Made by a program: the position numbers and the translations under genes | Notes under the pieces: generated by a model | Told to the model about the DNA's origin: nothing | The model's database searches: none | The model's input: only the letters and a program-made list of their open reading frames with translations | Origin: Rhizobacter sp. | GTDB lineage: Bacteria > Pseudomonadota > Gammaproteobacteria > Burkholderiales > Burkholderiaceae_C | Direction of reading: 5' to 3' | Length of the DNA stretch: 44,297 bases | Assembly (NCBI GenBank): GCA_025350965.1 | Contig: JANXWV010000146.1 | Location: forward strand, 1-44,297 | Part shown: in pieces, positions 25,370 through 33,500 of the stretch | Layout: each line of letters starts with the position of its first letter | Position numbering within the stretch: the first letter of the stretch is position 1

Positions 25370-26251
25370 ATGAAACCGATTGTTGGCAGCATTGTTGCCC
25401 TCGTGACGCCGATGTGCGACGACGGCAGCATCGACTACCCGGCCCTGCGCAAGCTGATCGATTGGCACATCGCCGAAGGCACCGACTGCATCTGCGTGGT
25501 CGGCACGACCGGCGAGTCGCCCACCGTGTCGGTCGAGGAGCACTGCGAGATCATCCGCGTGACTGTGGAGCACGCGAAGGGGCGTGTGCCCATCATGGCC
25601 GGTGCCGGTGGCAACTCCACGCGCGAGGCGGTGGAACTTGCGCGCTTTGCGCTGAAGGTCGGCGCCGACTGCACCTTGTCGGTCGTGCCCTACTACAACA
25701 AGCCCACGCAAGAAGGCATCTTCCAGCACTTCAAGACCATCGCCGAGGCGGTCGACATTCCGATGGTGCTCTACAACGTGCCGAGCCGGACGGTGGCAGA
25801 TATGCACGGCACCACGGCGCTGCGGCTGGCGCAGGTGCCCGGCATCATCGGCATCAAAGAGGCCACGGGCGACATCGAACGTGCATCGTTTCTGATCAAG
25901 CATGCGCCCGCCAGCTTCTCGGTCTACTCGGGTGACGACGCCTCGGCCGTTGCGCTGATGCTGCTGGGTGGCCAGGGCAACGTCAGCGTCACCGCAAACG
26001 TTGCACCGCGTGCCATGCATGAGCTGTGCTTGGCGGCCGTGGCCGGCAAGGCGAAAGAAGCGGCAGCGCTGCACATGAAGCTGCTGCCGCTGCACATGAA
26101 CCTGTTCGTGGAGCCGAGCCCCGCACCTGCCAAGTGGGTGCTGCAGCGCCTGGGCGTCTGCGGCGCCGCGCTGCGCTTGCCGATCACCCCCCTTACCCCG
26201 GCGGGTCAAGTGGTCGTCGAGCAGGCGATGCGCGAGTCGGGCCTTCTTTGA
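25370..26251 (+). CDS. dapA: 4-hydroxy-tetrahydrodipicolinate synthase
   Basis: A 293-residue enzyme that condenses pyruvate with aspartate semialdehyde, the first committed step of lysine and meso-diaminopimelate synthesis. Visible active-site elements are the GTTGESPT motif (45-52), Tyr135 in YNVPSRT and the Schiff-base Lys163 in GIKEATGD. The length and order match the family. The ATG at 25370 has AGAGGA six bases upstream. bamC follows after 86 bp on the same strand, the same dapA-bamC order as in many proteobacteria. Confidence 0.96.
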   Translation: MKPIVGSIVALVTPMCDDGSIDYPALRKLIDWHIAEGTDCICVVGTTGESPTVSVEEHCEIIRVTVEHAKGRVPIMAGAGGNSTREAVELARFALKVGADCTLSVVPYYNKPTQEGIFQHFKTIAEAVDIPMVLYNVPSRTVADMHGTTALRLAQVPGIIGIKEATGDIERASFLIKHAPASFSVYSGDDASAVALMLLGGQGNVSVTANVAPRAMHELCLAAVAGKAKEAAALHMKLLPLHMNLFVEPSPAPAKWVLQRLGVCGAALRLPITPLTPAGQVVVEQAMRESGLL

Positions 26252-26337
26252 ACCCGCTCAGCCGCCCTCTTTCCCAACGTGACCGAACGCCTGTTGCAGC
26301 CGCGCGCTGTGCGGCGAACCCCCTGGAGATGCATCCC

Positions 26338-27504
26338 GTGACCCGTTCCCTTTCCGTTCCCGTTCCCGTTGCCCTGCCCGTGCTCGCACTCGTGGCCGCC
26401 ATGTCGCTGGCCGGTTGTTCCACGGTCGGCGACTTGCTGGCAGGCGACAAGATCGACTACCGCACCAGCAGCGGCAGCAAGACGGCCGGCCTCGAAGTGC
26501 CACCCGACCTGACGCAGCTCAAGCGCGACTCACGCTACCAGCAGGTGCAGAGCGGCTCGGTCAGCGCTGCGGCCTACCAGGCCGGCACGCCGGCGGTGAC
26601 AACGAGCGGCGCCGCACAACCTGCGGTGGTGGCGCCGCAGTCGCTCGGTGAGGTCAAGTTAGAACGTCTGGGCAACGAGCGCTGGCTGCGCACCGCGCTC
26701 ACGCCCGAGCAACTTTGGCCGCAACTGCAGTCGTTCTGGAAGGAGCGCGGCTTCGTGCTCGTACAAGACCAGAGCGCAGCCGGCGTGATGGAAACCGACT
26801 GGGCAGAGAACCGCGGCAAGATCCCGATGGACTTCATCCGTGCCTCGGTCGGCAAGGTTCTGGACTCCGCCTACTCGACCGGTGAGCTCGACAAGTTCCG
26901 CACCCGCGTTGAACGCGGCGCCGGCGGAGGCAGCGAAATCTACATCACCCATCGCGGCATGATCGAGGTCTACCGGGGTGAGCGCCGCGACAACACGGCG
27001 TGGCAGCCGCGCCTGGCCGACCCGCAACTCGAAGGCGAATTCCTCGCCCGCTTGATGCAAAAGCTCGGCGCGACCGAGGAAGTAGCGAAGGCGGCGGTCG
27101 CGGGCTCGGCGGGCCCTTCTGCAACTGCGCGCGCCCGGGCGGTCGAGGGGCGCCCGGCGCCGACGCTGCAAGTCGACGACGGCTTCGACCGCGCCTGGCG
27201 CCGCGTCGGCGTGGCCCTCGACCGCAGCGGCTTTACCGTTGAAGACCGTGATCGCACCCAGGGCCTGTATTTCGTTCGCTACGTCGACCCGGCCTTCGCC
27301 GGCAAGGAAGAGCCGAACTTCCTGAGCAAGCTTTTCAGCTTCGGCTCGAAGAAGAACAACGGCGCCAACCTGGCGCGTTACCGCGTCTCCGTGAAGAGCG
27401 AGGGCGAGCGCAGCATCGTGACGGTGCTCAACAACCAGGGCGAGCCGGAAACCGGCGAGGCCGGCAAGCGCATCTCGAAGCTGCTGCTGGAAGACCTGAA
27501 GTAG
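26338..27504 (+). CDS. bamC: Outer-membrane assembly lipoprotein BamC
   Basis: A 388-residue lipoprotein of the Bam complex, which inserts beta-barrel proteins into the outer membrane. The signal peptide ends in the lipobox LAGC (Cys27), followed by a flexible segment and KIDYRTSSGSKTAGLEVPPDLT, the N-terminal BamD-binding type sequence. Two helix-grip domains follow, near 105-245 and 275-388. The GTG at 26338 is preferred because GGAG lies nine bases upstream; an in-frame ATG at 26329 directly abuts that GGAG. The last codons are followed by a 24-bp perfect palindrome. It converges on the small Ala-rich lipoprotein gene. Confidence 0.92.
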   Translation: MTRSLSVPVPVALPVLALVAAMSLAGCSTVGDLLAGDKIDYRTSSGSKTAGLEVPPDLTQLKRDSRYQQVQSGSVSAAAYQAGTPAVTTSGAAQPAVVAPQSLGEVKLERLGNERWLRTALTPEQLWPQLQSFWKERGFVLVQDQSAAGVMETDWAENRGKIPMDFIRASVGKVLDSAYSTGELDKFRTRVERGAGGGSEIYITHRGMIEVYRGERRDNTAWQPRLADPQLEGEFLARLMQKLGATEEVAKAAVAGSAGPSATARARAVEGRPAPTLQVDDGFDRAWRRVGVALDRSGFTVEDRDRTQGLYFVRYVDPAFAGKEEPNFLSKLFSFGSKKNNGANLARYRVSVKSEGERSIVTVLNNQGEPETGEAGKRISKLLLEDLK

Positions 27505-27512
27505 TCTCGCGG

Positions 27513-27536
27513 CCGGCCGCACGCGCGTGCGGCCGG
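27513..27536 (+). terminator. 24-bp perfect palindrome downstream of bamC
   Basis: CCGGCCGCACGC followed immediately by GCGTGCGGCCGG gives a perfect 12+12 palindrome 8 bp after the bamC stop. As RNA it can form a strong hairpin. No T-run follows, so termination may be Rho-assisted, or it may protect the mRNA 3' end. Confidence 0.5.
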
Positions 27537-27601
27537 AGGTTGCCGGACATCGTTCAAGCGTGGCTCCTCCAAGTGATTGCGCTCTGCCGGGTGCGCCCAT
27601 G

Positions 27602-27623
27602 AAAAAGCCGCCCGAAGGCGGCT
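27602..27623 (-). terminator. Intrinsic terminator of the Ala-rich lipoprotein gene
   Basis: On the minus strand AGCCGCC-TTCG-GGCGGCT is followed by TTTTC. The 7-bp stem with a stable TTCG (UUCG) tetraloop and trailing T-tract is a textbook Rho-independent terminator, 23 bp after the lipoprotein stop. Confidence 0.85.
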
Positions 27624-27645
27624 CGTTCAGATCGGGGTGAGCCGA

Positions 27646-27987
27646 TTACTTCTTGACAGCGTCGGCAGCCTTGCCAGCAGCGTCCTTGGCGGCGTCGGCG
27701 GCCTTGCCAGCGGCGTCCTTGGCGGCATCAGCGGCTTTGCCGGCTGCGTCTTTCATGGCATCAGCGGTGGCAGCGGCAGTGGCTGAACCAGCAGCCATCG
27801 CGCCGGTGGCAGCGCCAGCAGCAGCCGAAGCGGCGGTGTCCACAGCGCTGGCAGCGGCCGAAGCCACAGCGGCCATCGCCGGGGCAGCAGCGGCCGAAGC
27901 GGCAGCAGCGGGCATTTCTTCTTTCTTGCCGCAGGCGGTCAGGGCCACGGCGGCGACGATGGAAGCGAGCAGAATCGACTTGTTCAT
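27646..27987 (-). CDS. Small Ala-rich lipoprotein with three 11-residue repeats
   Basis: A 113-residue predicted lipoprotein. The signal peptide MNKSILLASIVAAVALTAC ends at lipobox Cys19, followed by GKKEE; there is no Asp at +2, so outer-membrane sorting is expected. Residues 26-78 are almost entirely Ala/Ser/Gly/Met. Residues 79-111 are three near-identical copies of KDAAGKAADAA, an 11-residue period like that of LEA and apolipoprotein amphipathic helices. The ATG at 27987 has GAGGA seven bases upstream. The gene is monocistronic, with a strong terminator and a long upstream region. The function is unknown; a stress-related or envelope-protective role is an inference from composition. Confidence 0.85.
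   Translation of the reverse strand: MNKSILLASIVAAVALTACGKKEEMPAAAASAAAAPAMAAVASAAASAVDTAASAAAGAATGAMAAGSATAAATADAMKDAAGKAADAAKDAAGKAADAAKDAAGKAADAVKK
27655..27753. repeat. Three tandem 33-bp repeats inside the Ala-rich lipoprotein gene
   Basis: The three copies encode KDAAGKAADAA units. The DNA copies differ mainly at third codon positions while the protein units are nearly identical, which suggests selection on the protein sequence rather than very recent duplication. Confidence 0.8.
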
Positions 27988-28078
27988 ATGTGTCCTCAAA
28001 ATCATTAGGTTCGAACAATTACCGGTCATTGTGGGAACCCTTTTTTGTGCAGAGCCCCAGCGTTGAAAGGCAAGGAAA

Positions 28079-28136
28079 GCCTAGCTTTTCCCGTGCCTAG
28101 CCTTCGATTATAGCCAGCGCTAGGGAGATTCCCTAG
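28079..28136 (-). promoter_or_regulatory. Putative lipoprotein promoter region with a cluster of CTAG sites
   Basis: A TATAAT hexamer on the minus strand lies at 28107-28112, about 120 bp upstream of the lipoprotein start. No good -35 was seen. Four CTAG tetramers, normally rare in proteobacterial DNA, occur at 28081, 28097, 28120 and 28133. The last two form the palindrome CTAGGGA-GAT-TCCCTAG (28120-28136), which overlaps the stop codon of the next gene upstream. Confidence 0.35.
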
Positions 28137-28621
28137 AGCCCGGTCGTGGTTGCAGGGAACGACTCTTCTGAACGTTGCAAAACTGCATCAATCGATTCCT
28201 TCCAGCGCAGCAGATCGGCGGGCACATCCGACACGCGGCCACGGTGCTGAACCGGGCTGGACAGCGCCACCGAGAACGCGCCAGGCGCAAGCATCACACA
28301 CGGGAACTGGCTGCGCTCCAGCTCTGTATTGGCGCGGCAATGCACCACATGCGCCCAGTCGCGCCGCCAGGCCACCCACCGCGGATGGCGGCGTGCCATG
28401 TCATCGAACTGGGTCGCCAGCAGCGTGAGGCGGCGCTGCGACGTGGCCCACCGCGTGAGTTGCTCGATCACCGAACGCTCGCCGAGGGGCCAGTCGGCGA
28501 AGTCGGCGTCGCAGAGCCAGAGTTCACGGCAACCGAGCCGAGCGGCGGCGGCAAAACCTTGGCGCACCGCGTCGTGAAAGCCGCTTCGCGACGTGATCAA
28601 GCGCGACTCTGTTTCGCTCAT
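28133..28621 (-). CDS. Uncharacterised protein, possibly DUF7931-like
   Basis: A 162-residue soluble protein. The pattern resembles small phospholipase-D-fold-like proteins: GCRELWLCDADFADWPLGERSVIEQL, then RRLTLLATQFDDMARRHPRWVAWRRDW. It ends with DVPADLLRWKESIDAVL. It overlaps the JmjC oxygenase stop codon by ATGA, so the two are translationally coupled; this pairing implies a linked role. I associate the sequence with the DUF7931 family found in betaproteobacteria, from memory only. No catalytic HxK motif of true phospholipase D was seen. Confidence 0.7.
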   Translation of the reverse strand: MSETESRLITSRSGFHDAVRQGFAAAARLGCRELWLCDADFADWPLGERSVIEQLTRWATSQRRLTLLATQFDDMARRHPRWVAWRRDWAHVVHCRANTELERSQFPCVMLAPGAFSVALSSPVQHRGRVSDVPADLLRWKESIDAVLQRSEESFPATTTGL

Positions 28622-29769
28622 TGAGAAGCTCCTTCTTCGCTCGCTGAAACAGGTTGCAGCCAGCCGGCCTGCAGCCACTCTGCCAGCAGGCCACGTGCCG
28701 GAATCGTCAATGCCTGGCACTCGCGCTCGGTCAACTGGCGCCGGTCGGCGAGGCTGCGCATCAACGCGGCGTCACGGCCGGCAGCCCGATACGACTCGCC
28801 GTTGATGAATACGAATGCATCGTCGTACAGCATGCGGCTGCGTCGGTCGAGGCGCGCACCGAAGGGTGATGCAATCACTGCGTCGACGGGTTCGAAGGTC
28901 ACGCCGGGCTTGGGCTCGCTCAACAACTCGCCGAGCGAACAGGCCAGTGATCCGGGGTCGGCTGCGAGCACGCGGGCCACCGCGTCGGCCGCAAATGCAT
29001 TCAAGGCCGGCGGAATGCGCCCGGGCGCGACTGTTGCCGCCTCGCCGGCATCGCGATAGAGGCGGTTGGTGGCGGGCGGCTCGGCAGCGTCAAGCATGCG
29101 CTGGAGAATCTCGCGGCCGAGTTCTTCGCGGCCCGGCGCGCGAAAGCCGATCGAACAGGTCATGCACTCACCCTCGGCCACGCCGTCATGGCCCCAGCCG
29201 GGCGGCAGGTAGAGCATGTCGCCGGGCGCGAGTAGCCAGTCGTGCTCGGGCTCGAAGCCTTGCAGGATCTTGAGCGGCACGCCCGGCTCGAACACCGGGT
29301 CACGCACCCGCCCGACGCGCCAGCGCCGCCTGCCCAGGGTCTGCAGCAGGAACACGTCGTAGGAGTCGACGTGCGGGCCGACACCGCCACCGTCGCTCGC
29401 GTACGAGACCATCACGTCATCGAGCCGCGCATCGGGGATGAAACGGAAGCGGTCGAGCAGCCCGCGCGCGGCTTCCAGGTGCAGGTCGAGCCCTTGCACG
29501 AGCAGCGTCCAGCCGCGCTGCTTGAGCGCAGGCAGCGATGTGCGCTTGAACGGCCCATGGCGCAACGCCCATCGACCCGCGCGTTGCTCGACGACGCGGG
29601 ATTCGACAGCGTCGCTCGCGGCCAGTTCAAACACCTCGGCGCGGCCAAGCAAGGGCATCGCGCCGGGCACAGCCTGGCGGATGAGCAGCGGCTTCTTCTG
29701 CCAGTGGCGGCGCATGAAAGCCTGCGGCGACAAGCCGCCGAGCAAAGGGGTCGAAGTAGCGAGGTCCAT
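28618..29769 (-). CDS. roxA: JmjC/cupin 2-oxoglutarate oxygenase, RoxA (YcfD)-like ribosomal oxygenase
   Basis: A 383-residue protein. The JmjC iron site is visible as His133-x-Asp135 (VGPHVDSYDVF) and His194 (PPGWGHDGV). The N-terminal segment HWQKKPLLIRQAVPG is diagnostic of the YcfD/MINA/NO66 family. E. coli YcfD hydroxylates an arginine of ribosomal protein uL16; the same role is likely here. The C-terminal winged-helix region (about 280-383) matches the family length. The ATG at 29769 is chosen from the family start. slyD is divergent, with 80 bp between start codons. The downstream 162-residue gene overlaps by 4 bp. Confidence 0.88.
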   Translation of the reverse strand: MDLATSTPLLGGLSPQAFMRRHWQKKPLLIRQAVPGAMPLLGRAEVFELAASDAVESRVVEQRAGRWALRHGPFKRTSLPALKQRGWTLLVQGLDLHLEAARGLLDRFRFIPDARLDDVMVSYASDGGGVGPHVDSYDVFLLQTLGRRRWRVGRVRDPVFEPGVPLKILQGFEPEHDWLLAPGDMLYLPPGWGHDGVAEGECMTCSIGFRAPGREELGREILQRMLDAAEPPATNRLYRDAGEAATVAPGRIPPALNAFAADAVARVLAADPGSLACSLGELLSEPKPGVTFEPVDAVIASPFGARLDRRSRMLYDDAFVFINGESYRAAGRDAALMRSLADRRQLTERECQALTIPARGLLAEWLQAGWLQPVSASEEGASQ

Positions 29770-29849
29770 CCTCACATTGTGCGATGCCACGCCCGCCGCA
29801 ACCGCCCGATCCATGCGGTCACGGCACAGGCCCATGCGATGATTCGCTG

Positions 29850-30371
29850 ATGGAAATCACCCACCCCTGCGTGGTCAGCCTGACCTGGCGACTGCAAGAT
29901 GCACAAGGCAACCTGATCGACGAACTGGCCGACCCGGTCGAGTTCTTTTTCGGCGGCGACGACCTGCTGGCCAAGGTCGAGGAAGCCCTGGTGGGGCAGG
30001 CCCCCGGCTTCGAGACCGCACTGCACCTGGAACCCGAACATGCGTTCGGCGAGTACGACCCGGCCCTGGTGTTCTTCGAGAACCGCTCGGTCTTTCCCGA
30101 TGCGGTCGAGGTGGGCATGCAGTTCGACGGCGTGCCCGAAGGCGCCGCCACGCGCAACATGCCGGCGGATGCGATCTACACAGTGACCGAGGTCTACCCG
30201 GACCACGTGGTGCTCGACGGCAACCACCCGCTCGCCGGCATCGCGCTGCGCCTCGACGTGGTGGTGCGCGACGTGCGCGAAGCCACCGAGAACGAAGTGA
30301 CTTCCGGCAGCGTCGGCGAGCCGGTGTTCACAGTGATGAACACCGCGCCGAGCGGCAGTTCCCTACACTGA
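29850..30371 (+). CDS. slyD: FKBP-type peptidyl-prolyl isomerase, SlyD-like
   Basis: A 173-residue protein of the SlyD/FkpB group. The FKBP part includes LQDAQGNLIDELADPVEFFFGGDDLLAKVEEALVGQAPG and EHAFGEYDPALVF, interrupted by the insert-in-flap domain (about 75-130), ending in NHPLAGIALRLDVVVRDVREAT. SlyD is a cytoplasmic prolyl isomerase and chaperone. The C-terminal tail here is short and not His-rich, so the nickel-binding tail of E. coli SlyD is absent. The ATG at 29850 agrees with the family. Its last 9 bp overlap the end of the convergent RND pump gene. Confidence 0.9.
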   Translation: MEITHPCVVSLTWRLQDAQGNLIDELADPVEFFFGGDDLLAKVEEALVGQAPGFETALHLEPEHAFGEYDPALVFFENRSVFPDAVEVGMQFDGVPEGAATRNMPADAIYTVTEVYPDHVVLDGNHPLAGIALRLDVVVRDVREATENEVTSGSVGEPVFTVMNTAPSGSSLH

Positions 30372-33300
30372 CTTTCCGGCCGGCAGCGCGGCCACCGGCA
30401 CGTCCTGCGGCAGCGGCGCGACCGGTTCGACTTCGGGGATGGTGACCGGCCCCTTGCCGCTGAAGCGGTCGAGCGCCAGGTAGATCACCGGCGTGATGTA
30501 CAGCGTGATGGCCTGCGAGAACACCAGCCCGCCAACCACCGCCAGGCCGAGCGGCTGCCGCAACTCGGCACCAGCGCCGAGGCCCAGTGCGATGGGCAGC
30601 GCGCCCATCAGAGCCGCCAGGGTTGTCATCATGATGGGCCGGAAGCGCAGCACGCAGGCCTCGCGAATGGCCTGCTGCGGCGTCATGCCGTGGTGGCGCT
30701 GCGCGTCGAGCGCGAAGTCGATCATCATGATCGCGTTCTTCTTGACGATGCCGATCAACAGCAGGATGCCGATGGTCGCAATCAGCGTCAGGTCCTGGTT
30801 GAAGATCTTCAGCATCAGCAACGCGCCCACCGCCGCCGACGGCAGGCCGGCGAGGATGGTGATGGGGCGGATGTAGCTCTCGTACAGCACGCCCAGCAGC
30901 ACGTAGATCACCAGCAGCGCCGCGACGATGAGCACCACCTGGCTGCCCTGCGAGCTCTTGAACACCGCCGCGTCGCCGCCGTAGGTGGTGATGATGGACG
31001 ACGGCAGCTGAATCTGGTCGCGATACTGTTCGATCTTGGCGGTCGCATCGCCCAACGCCACGCCGGGCGCCAGGTTGAACGACACCGTCACCGCCTGCAA
31101 CTGGCCCGCGTGGTTGATCGACGTGGGGCCCACGGTGCGCTCGACCGTTGCGAAGCTCGACAGCGGCACCAGCGCGCCGTTGCTTGACCGCACGTAGATG
31201 GCGCCGAGGGCGCTCTCGTCCTGCTTGGCCTCGGGCGCCACTTCCATGATGACCTGGTAGCTGTCGACGCTGGTGTAGATCGTCGACACCTGGCGCTCGC
31301 CGAAGGCATTGAACAGCGCGGTGCGCACACCGGCAATCGACACGCCCAGCGTGTTGGCGCGCTCGCGGTCGATCTTCAGGGTGGCCTGCAGCCCGCGCAG
31401 TTGCGAGTCGCTCGTCACGTCGCGGAACATGGGGTCGGCGCGCATCGGCTGCTGCAGCTTCGTGGCCCATTCGCTCAGCTCGTTGGCCGCAACGCTTTGC
31501 AGGATGTACTGGTACAGCGCCTTGCTCTGGCGGCCGCCGAGCTGCAGGTTCTGGATCGGGCGCATGAACACCGAAATGCCAGCCACTTCACGCATCTTGC
31601 GGCGCAGGCCCTCGATCACTTCCTTCATCGCAGCGCGCTCCGCGCGTGGCTTCAACGAGACGAACATGCGGCCCGTGTTCTGCGCCCCGCTGCCACCGTT
31701 GAACGAGTTCACCGCCAGCACGTTCGGGTCGTCGCGCATGATGGCAGCAACGCGCCCCTGCAACAGCACCATCGCGTCGAACGATGTGTCTTCGGCCGCC
31801 TCGGTCGTCACCTGGATTTGCCCGATGTCTTCTTCGGGAAAGAAGCCCTTCGGGATGTCGATGAACAGCCACGCGGTGGCCGCGAACGTGAGTGCGGCCA
31901 CGAACAGAACGATGTAGCGGTGGCGCAGCGCCTTGTCGAGCGAGCGCGTGTAGCCGCCGAGCACCGAATTGAAGCCACGCTCGAACAAGCGCACCAGCGC
32001 GCCGGGCGGTTTCTTGTGCGCTTCGTCGGACAGGAAGCGGCTCGCCAGCATCGGCACCAGCGTGAGCGAAACGAATGCCGACGCCACGATGGCCAGCGCC
32101 ACGACCACTGCGAACTCATGGAACAGCAGGCCGATGACGCCCGGCATGAAGAAGATCGGAATGAACACTGCAATCAGCGAGGTCGAGATCGAGATGATCG
32201 TGAAGCCCACCTCGCGCGAGCCGCGCAGCGCCGCCTGGAAAGGGGGCATGCCATCTTCGACGTGGCGCATGATGTTCTCTAGCATCACGATCGCGTCGTC
32301 CACCACCAGGCCCACGGCCAGCGTGATGCCCAGAAGCGAAACGTTGTCGAGCGTGTAGCCGAACGCCCAGAGCAGTGCGATGGCACCGATCAACGAGACC
32401 GGCAGCGACAAGGTCGGAATCACGGTCGCCACGACGCGGCGCAGGAACAGGAAGATGACCAGCACCACCAGCACGATGGTGCCGAGCATCGTGAGCGTCA
32501 CGTCGTGCAGCGCATCGCGAATCGAGACCGAACGGTCGTTCACGATGCCCACGCGCACCGACTGCGGCAACTGGGCCCGAAAGCCCGGGACCGCTGCGCG
32601 AACGGCATCGACCACCTTCACCGTGTTCGCGTCGGGTTGGCGCAGCACGGCCAGCGTGATCGAGCGCTCGCCATTGAAGCTGGCGAAGGTCTTGACGTTC
32701 TCGAAGCTGTCTTCGACCAGTGCCACGTCGCGCAGGCGCACTGCGGCACCGTTGCGGTTGCTGATGATCAGGTCCGCGAACTCGGCGGCGTTGCGCAACT
32801 GCCGGTTGGCTTGCAAGGTCAGCGTCTGCTGCGCGCCTTCGAGCGTGCCGACCGGCGTGTTGACGTTGGCCGCCGTGAGCGCCGCACTCAGCTCGTCGAG
32901 GCCGATGTTGCGTGCCGACAGCGCTGCCGGCTGCACCCGCACGCGCACTGCATAGCGCTTGGCGCCGAAGATGTTGACCTGCGCCACGCCCGCCAGCGTG
33001 GACAGGGTCGGCGAGATCAAATGCTCGGCGTAGTCGTTGAGGTCCGACAGGTTCAGCGACGGCGAGGTGAGCGTCAGCAGCAGCACAGGCGCATCCGCCG
33101 GGTTGACCTTGCGGTACGAAGGCGGCTGCGTCATGTCTTGCGGCAGCGAACGCTGCGCTCGCAGCAGGGCGGCCTGCACGTCGACCGAGGCGGCGTCGAT
33201 GTCGCGGCCCTGGTCGAACTCGAGCGTCAGGTTGGTGCTGCCCAGCGTGTTGCTGGAGCTGATGACCGACAGGCCCGGGATGGTGGAGAACTGCTTCTCC

Positions 33301-33500
33301 AGCTGCAGCGCGACCGACGTCGCCATGGTCTCCGGGCTCGCCCCCGGCAACGCGGCGCTCACGTTGATCACCGGCGTGTTGTAGCTCGGCAGCGCCGCCA
33401 CCGGAATGCGCTCGTAGGCAATCACACCGGCCAGGATGATGGCCGCGTTCAACAGCACGGTGAGCACCGGCCGCCGGATGAACAGTTCGGACAGGTTCAT
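30363..33500 (-). CDS. RND efflux pump inner-membrane subunit (HAE1 family)
   Basis: A 1045-residue proton-driven exporter, resembling MdtB/MdtC/MuxB more than AcrB. Twelve membrane segments are expected. The opening MNLSELFIRRPVLTVLLNAAI is typical, as are LPSYNTPVINVSAALPGASPE, the proton-relay Asp pair in GLVVDDAIVMLENI (fourth membrane segment), and FFMPGVIGLLFHEFA. It overlaps the adaptor gene stop by 4 bp (ATGA), so the two are coupled. No outer-membrane channel gene lies next to it. The substrate is unknown; drugs, bile salts or other toxins are typical of the family. Confidence 0.93.
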   Translation of the reverse strand: MNLSELFIRRPVLTVLLNAAIILAGVIAYERIPVAALPSYNTPVINVSAALPGASPETMATSVALQLEKQFSTIPGLSVISSSNTLGSTNLTLEFDQGRDIDAASVDVQAALLRAQRSLPQDMTQPPSYRKVNPADAPVLLLTLTSPSLNLSDLNDYAEHLISPTLSTLAGVAQVNIFGAKRYAVRVRVQPAALSARNIGLDELSAALTAANVNTPVGTLEGAQQTLTLQANRQLRNAAEFADLIISNRNGAAVRLRDVALVEDSFENVKTFASFNGERSITLAVLRQPDANTVKVVDAVRAAVPGFRAQLPQSVRVGIVNDRSVSIRDALHDVTLTMLGTIVLVVLVIFLFLRRVVATVIPTLSLPVSLIGAIALLWAFGYTLDNVSLLGITLAVGLVVDDAIVMLENIMRHVEDGMPPFQAALRGSREVGFTIISISTSLIAVFIPIFFMPGVIGLLFHEFAVVVALAIVASAFVSLTLVPMLASRFLSDEAHKKPPGALVRLFERGFNSVLGGYTRSLDKALRHRYIVLFVAALTFAATAWLFIDIPKGFFPEEDIGQIQVTTEAAEDTSFDAMVLLQGRVAAIMRDDPNVLAVNSFNGGSGAQNTGRMFVSLKPRAERAAMKEVIEGLRRKMREVAGISVFMRPIQNLQLGGRQSKALYQYILQSVAANELSEWATKLQQPMRADPMFRDVTSDSQLRGLQATLKIDRERANTLGVSIAGVRTALFNAFGERQVSTIYTSVDSYQVIMEVAPEAKQDESALGAIYVRSSNGALVPLSSFATVERTVGPTSINHAGQLQAVTVSFNLAPGVALGDATAKIEQYRDQIQLPSSIITTYGGDAAVFKSSQGSQVVLIVAALLVIYVLLGVLYESYIRPITILAGLPSAAVGALLMLKIFNQDLTLIATIGILLLIGIVKKNAIMMIDFALDAQRHHGMTPQQAIREACVLRFRPIMMTTLAALMGALPIALGLGAGAELRQPLGLAVVGGLVFSQAITLYITPVIYLALDRFSGKGPVTIPEVEPVAPLPQDVPVAALPAGKSV

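Noticed and set aside
27653..28066. Plus-strand Ala-rich frame across the lipoprotein gene
   Set aside because: It is the mirror of an Ala-rich (GCN) coding sequence, which always reads as Ala/Ser-rich on the other strand; it has no start signal.
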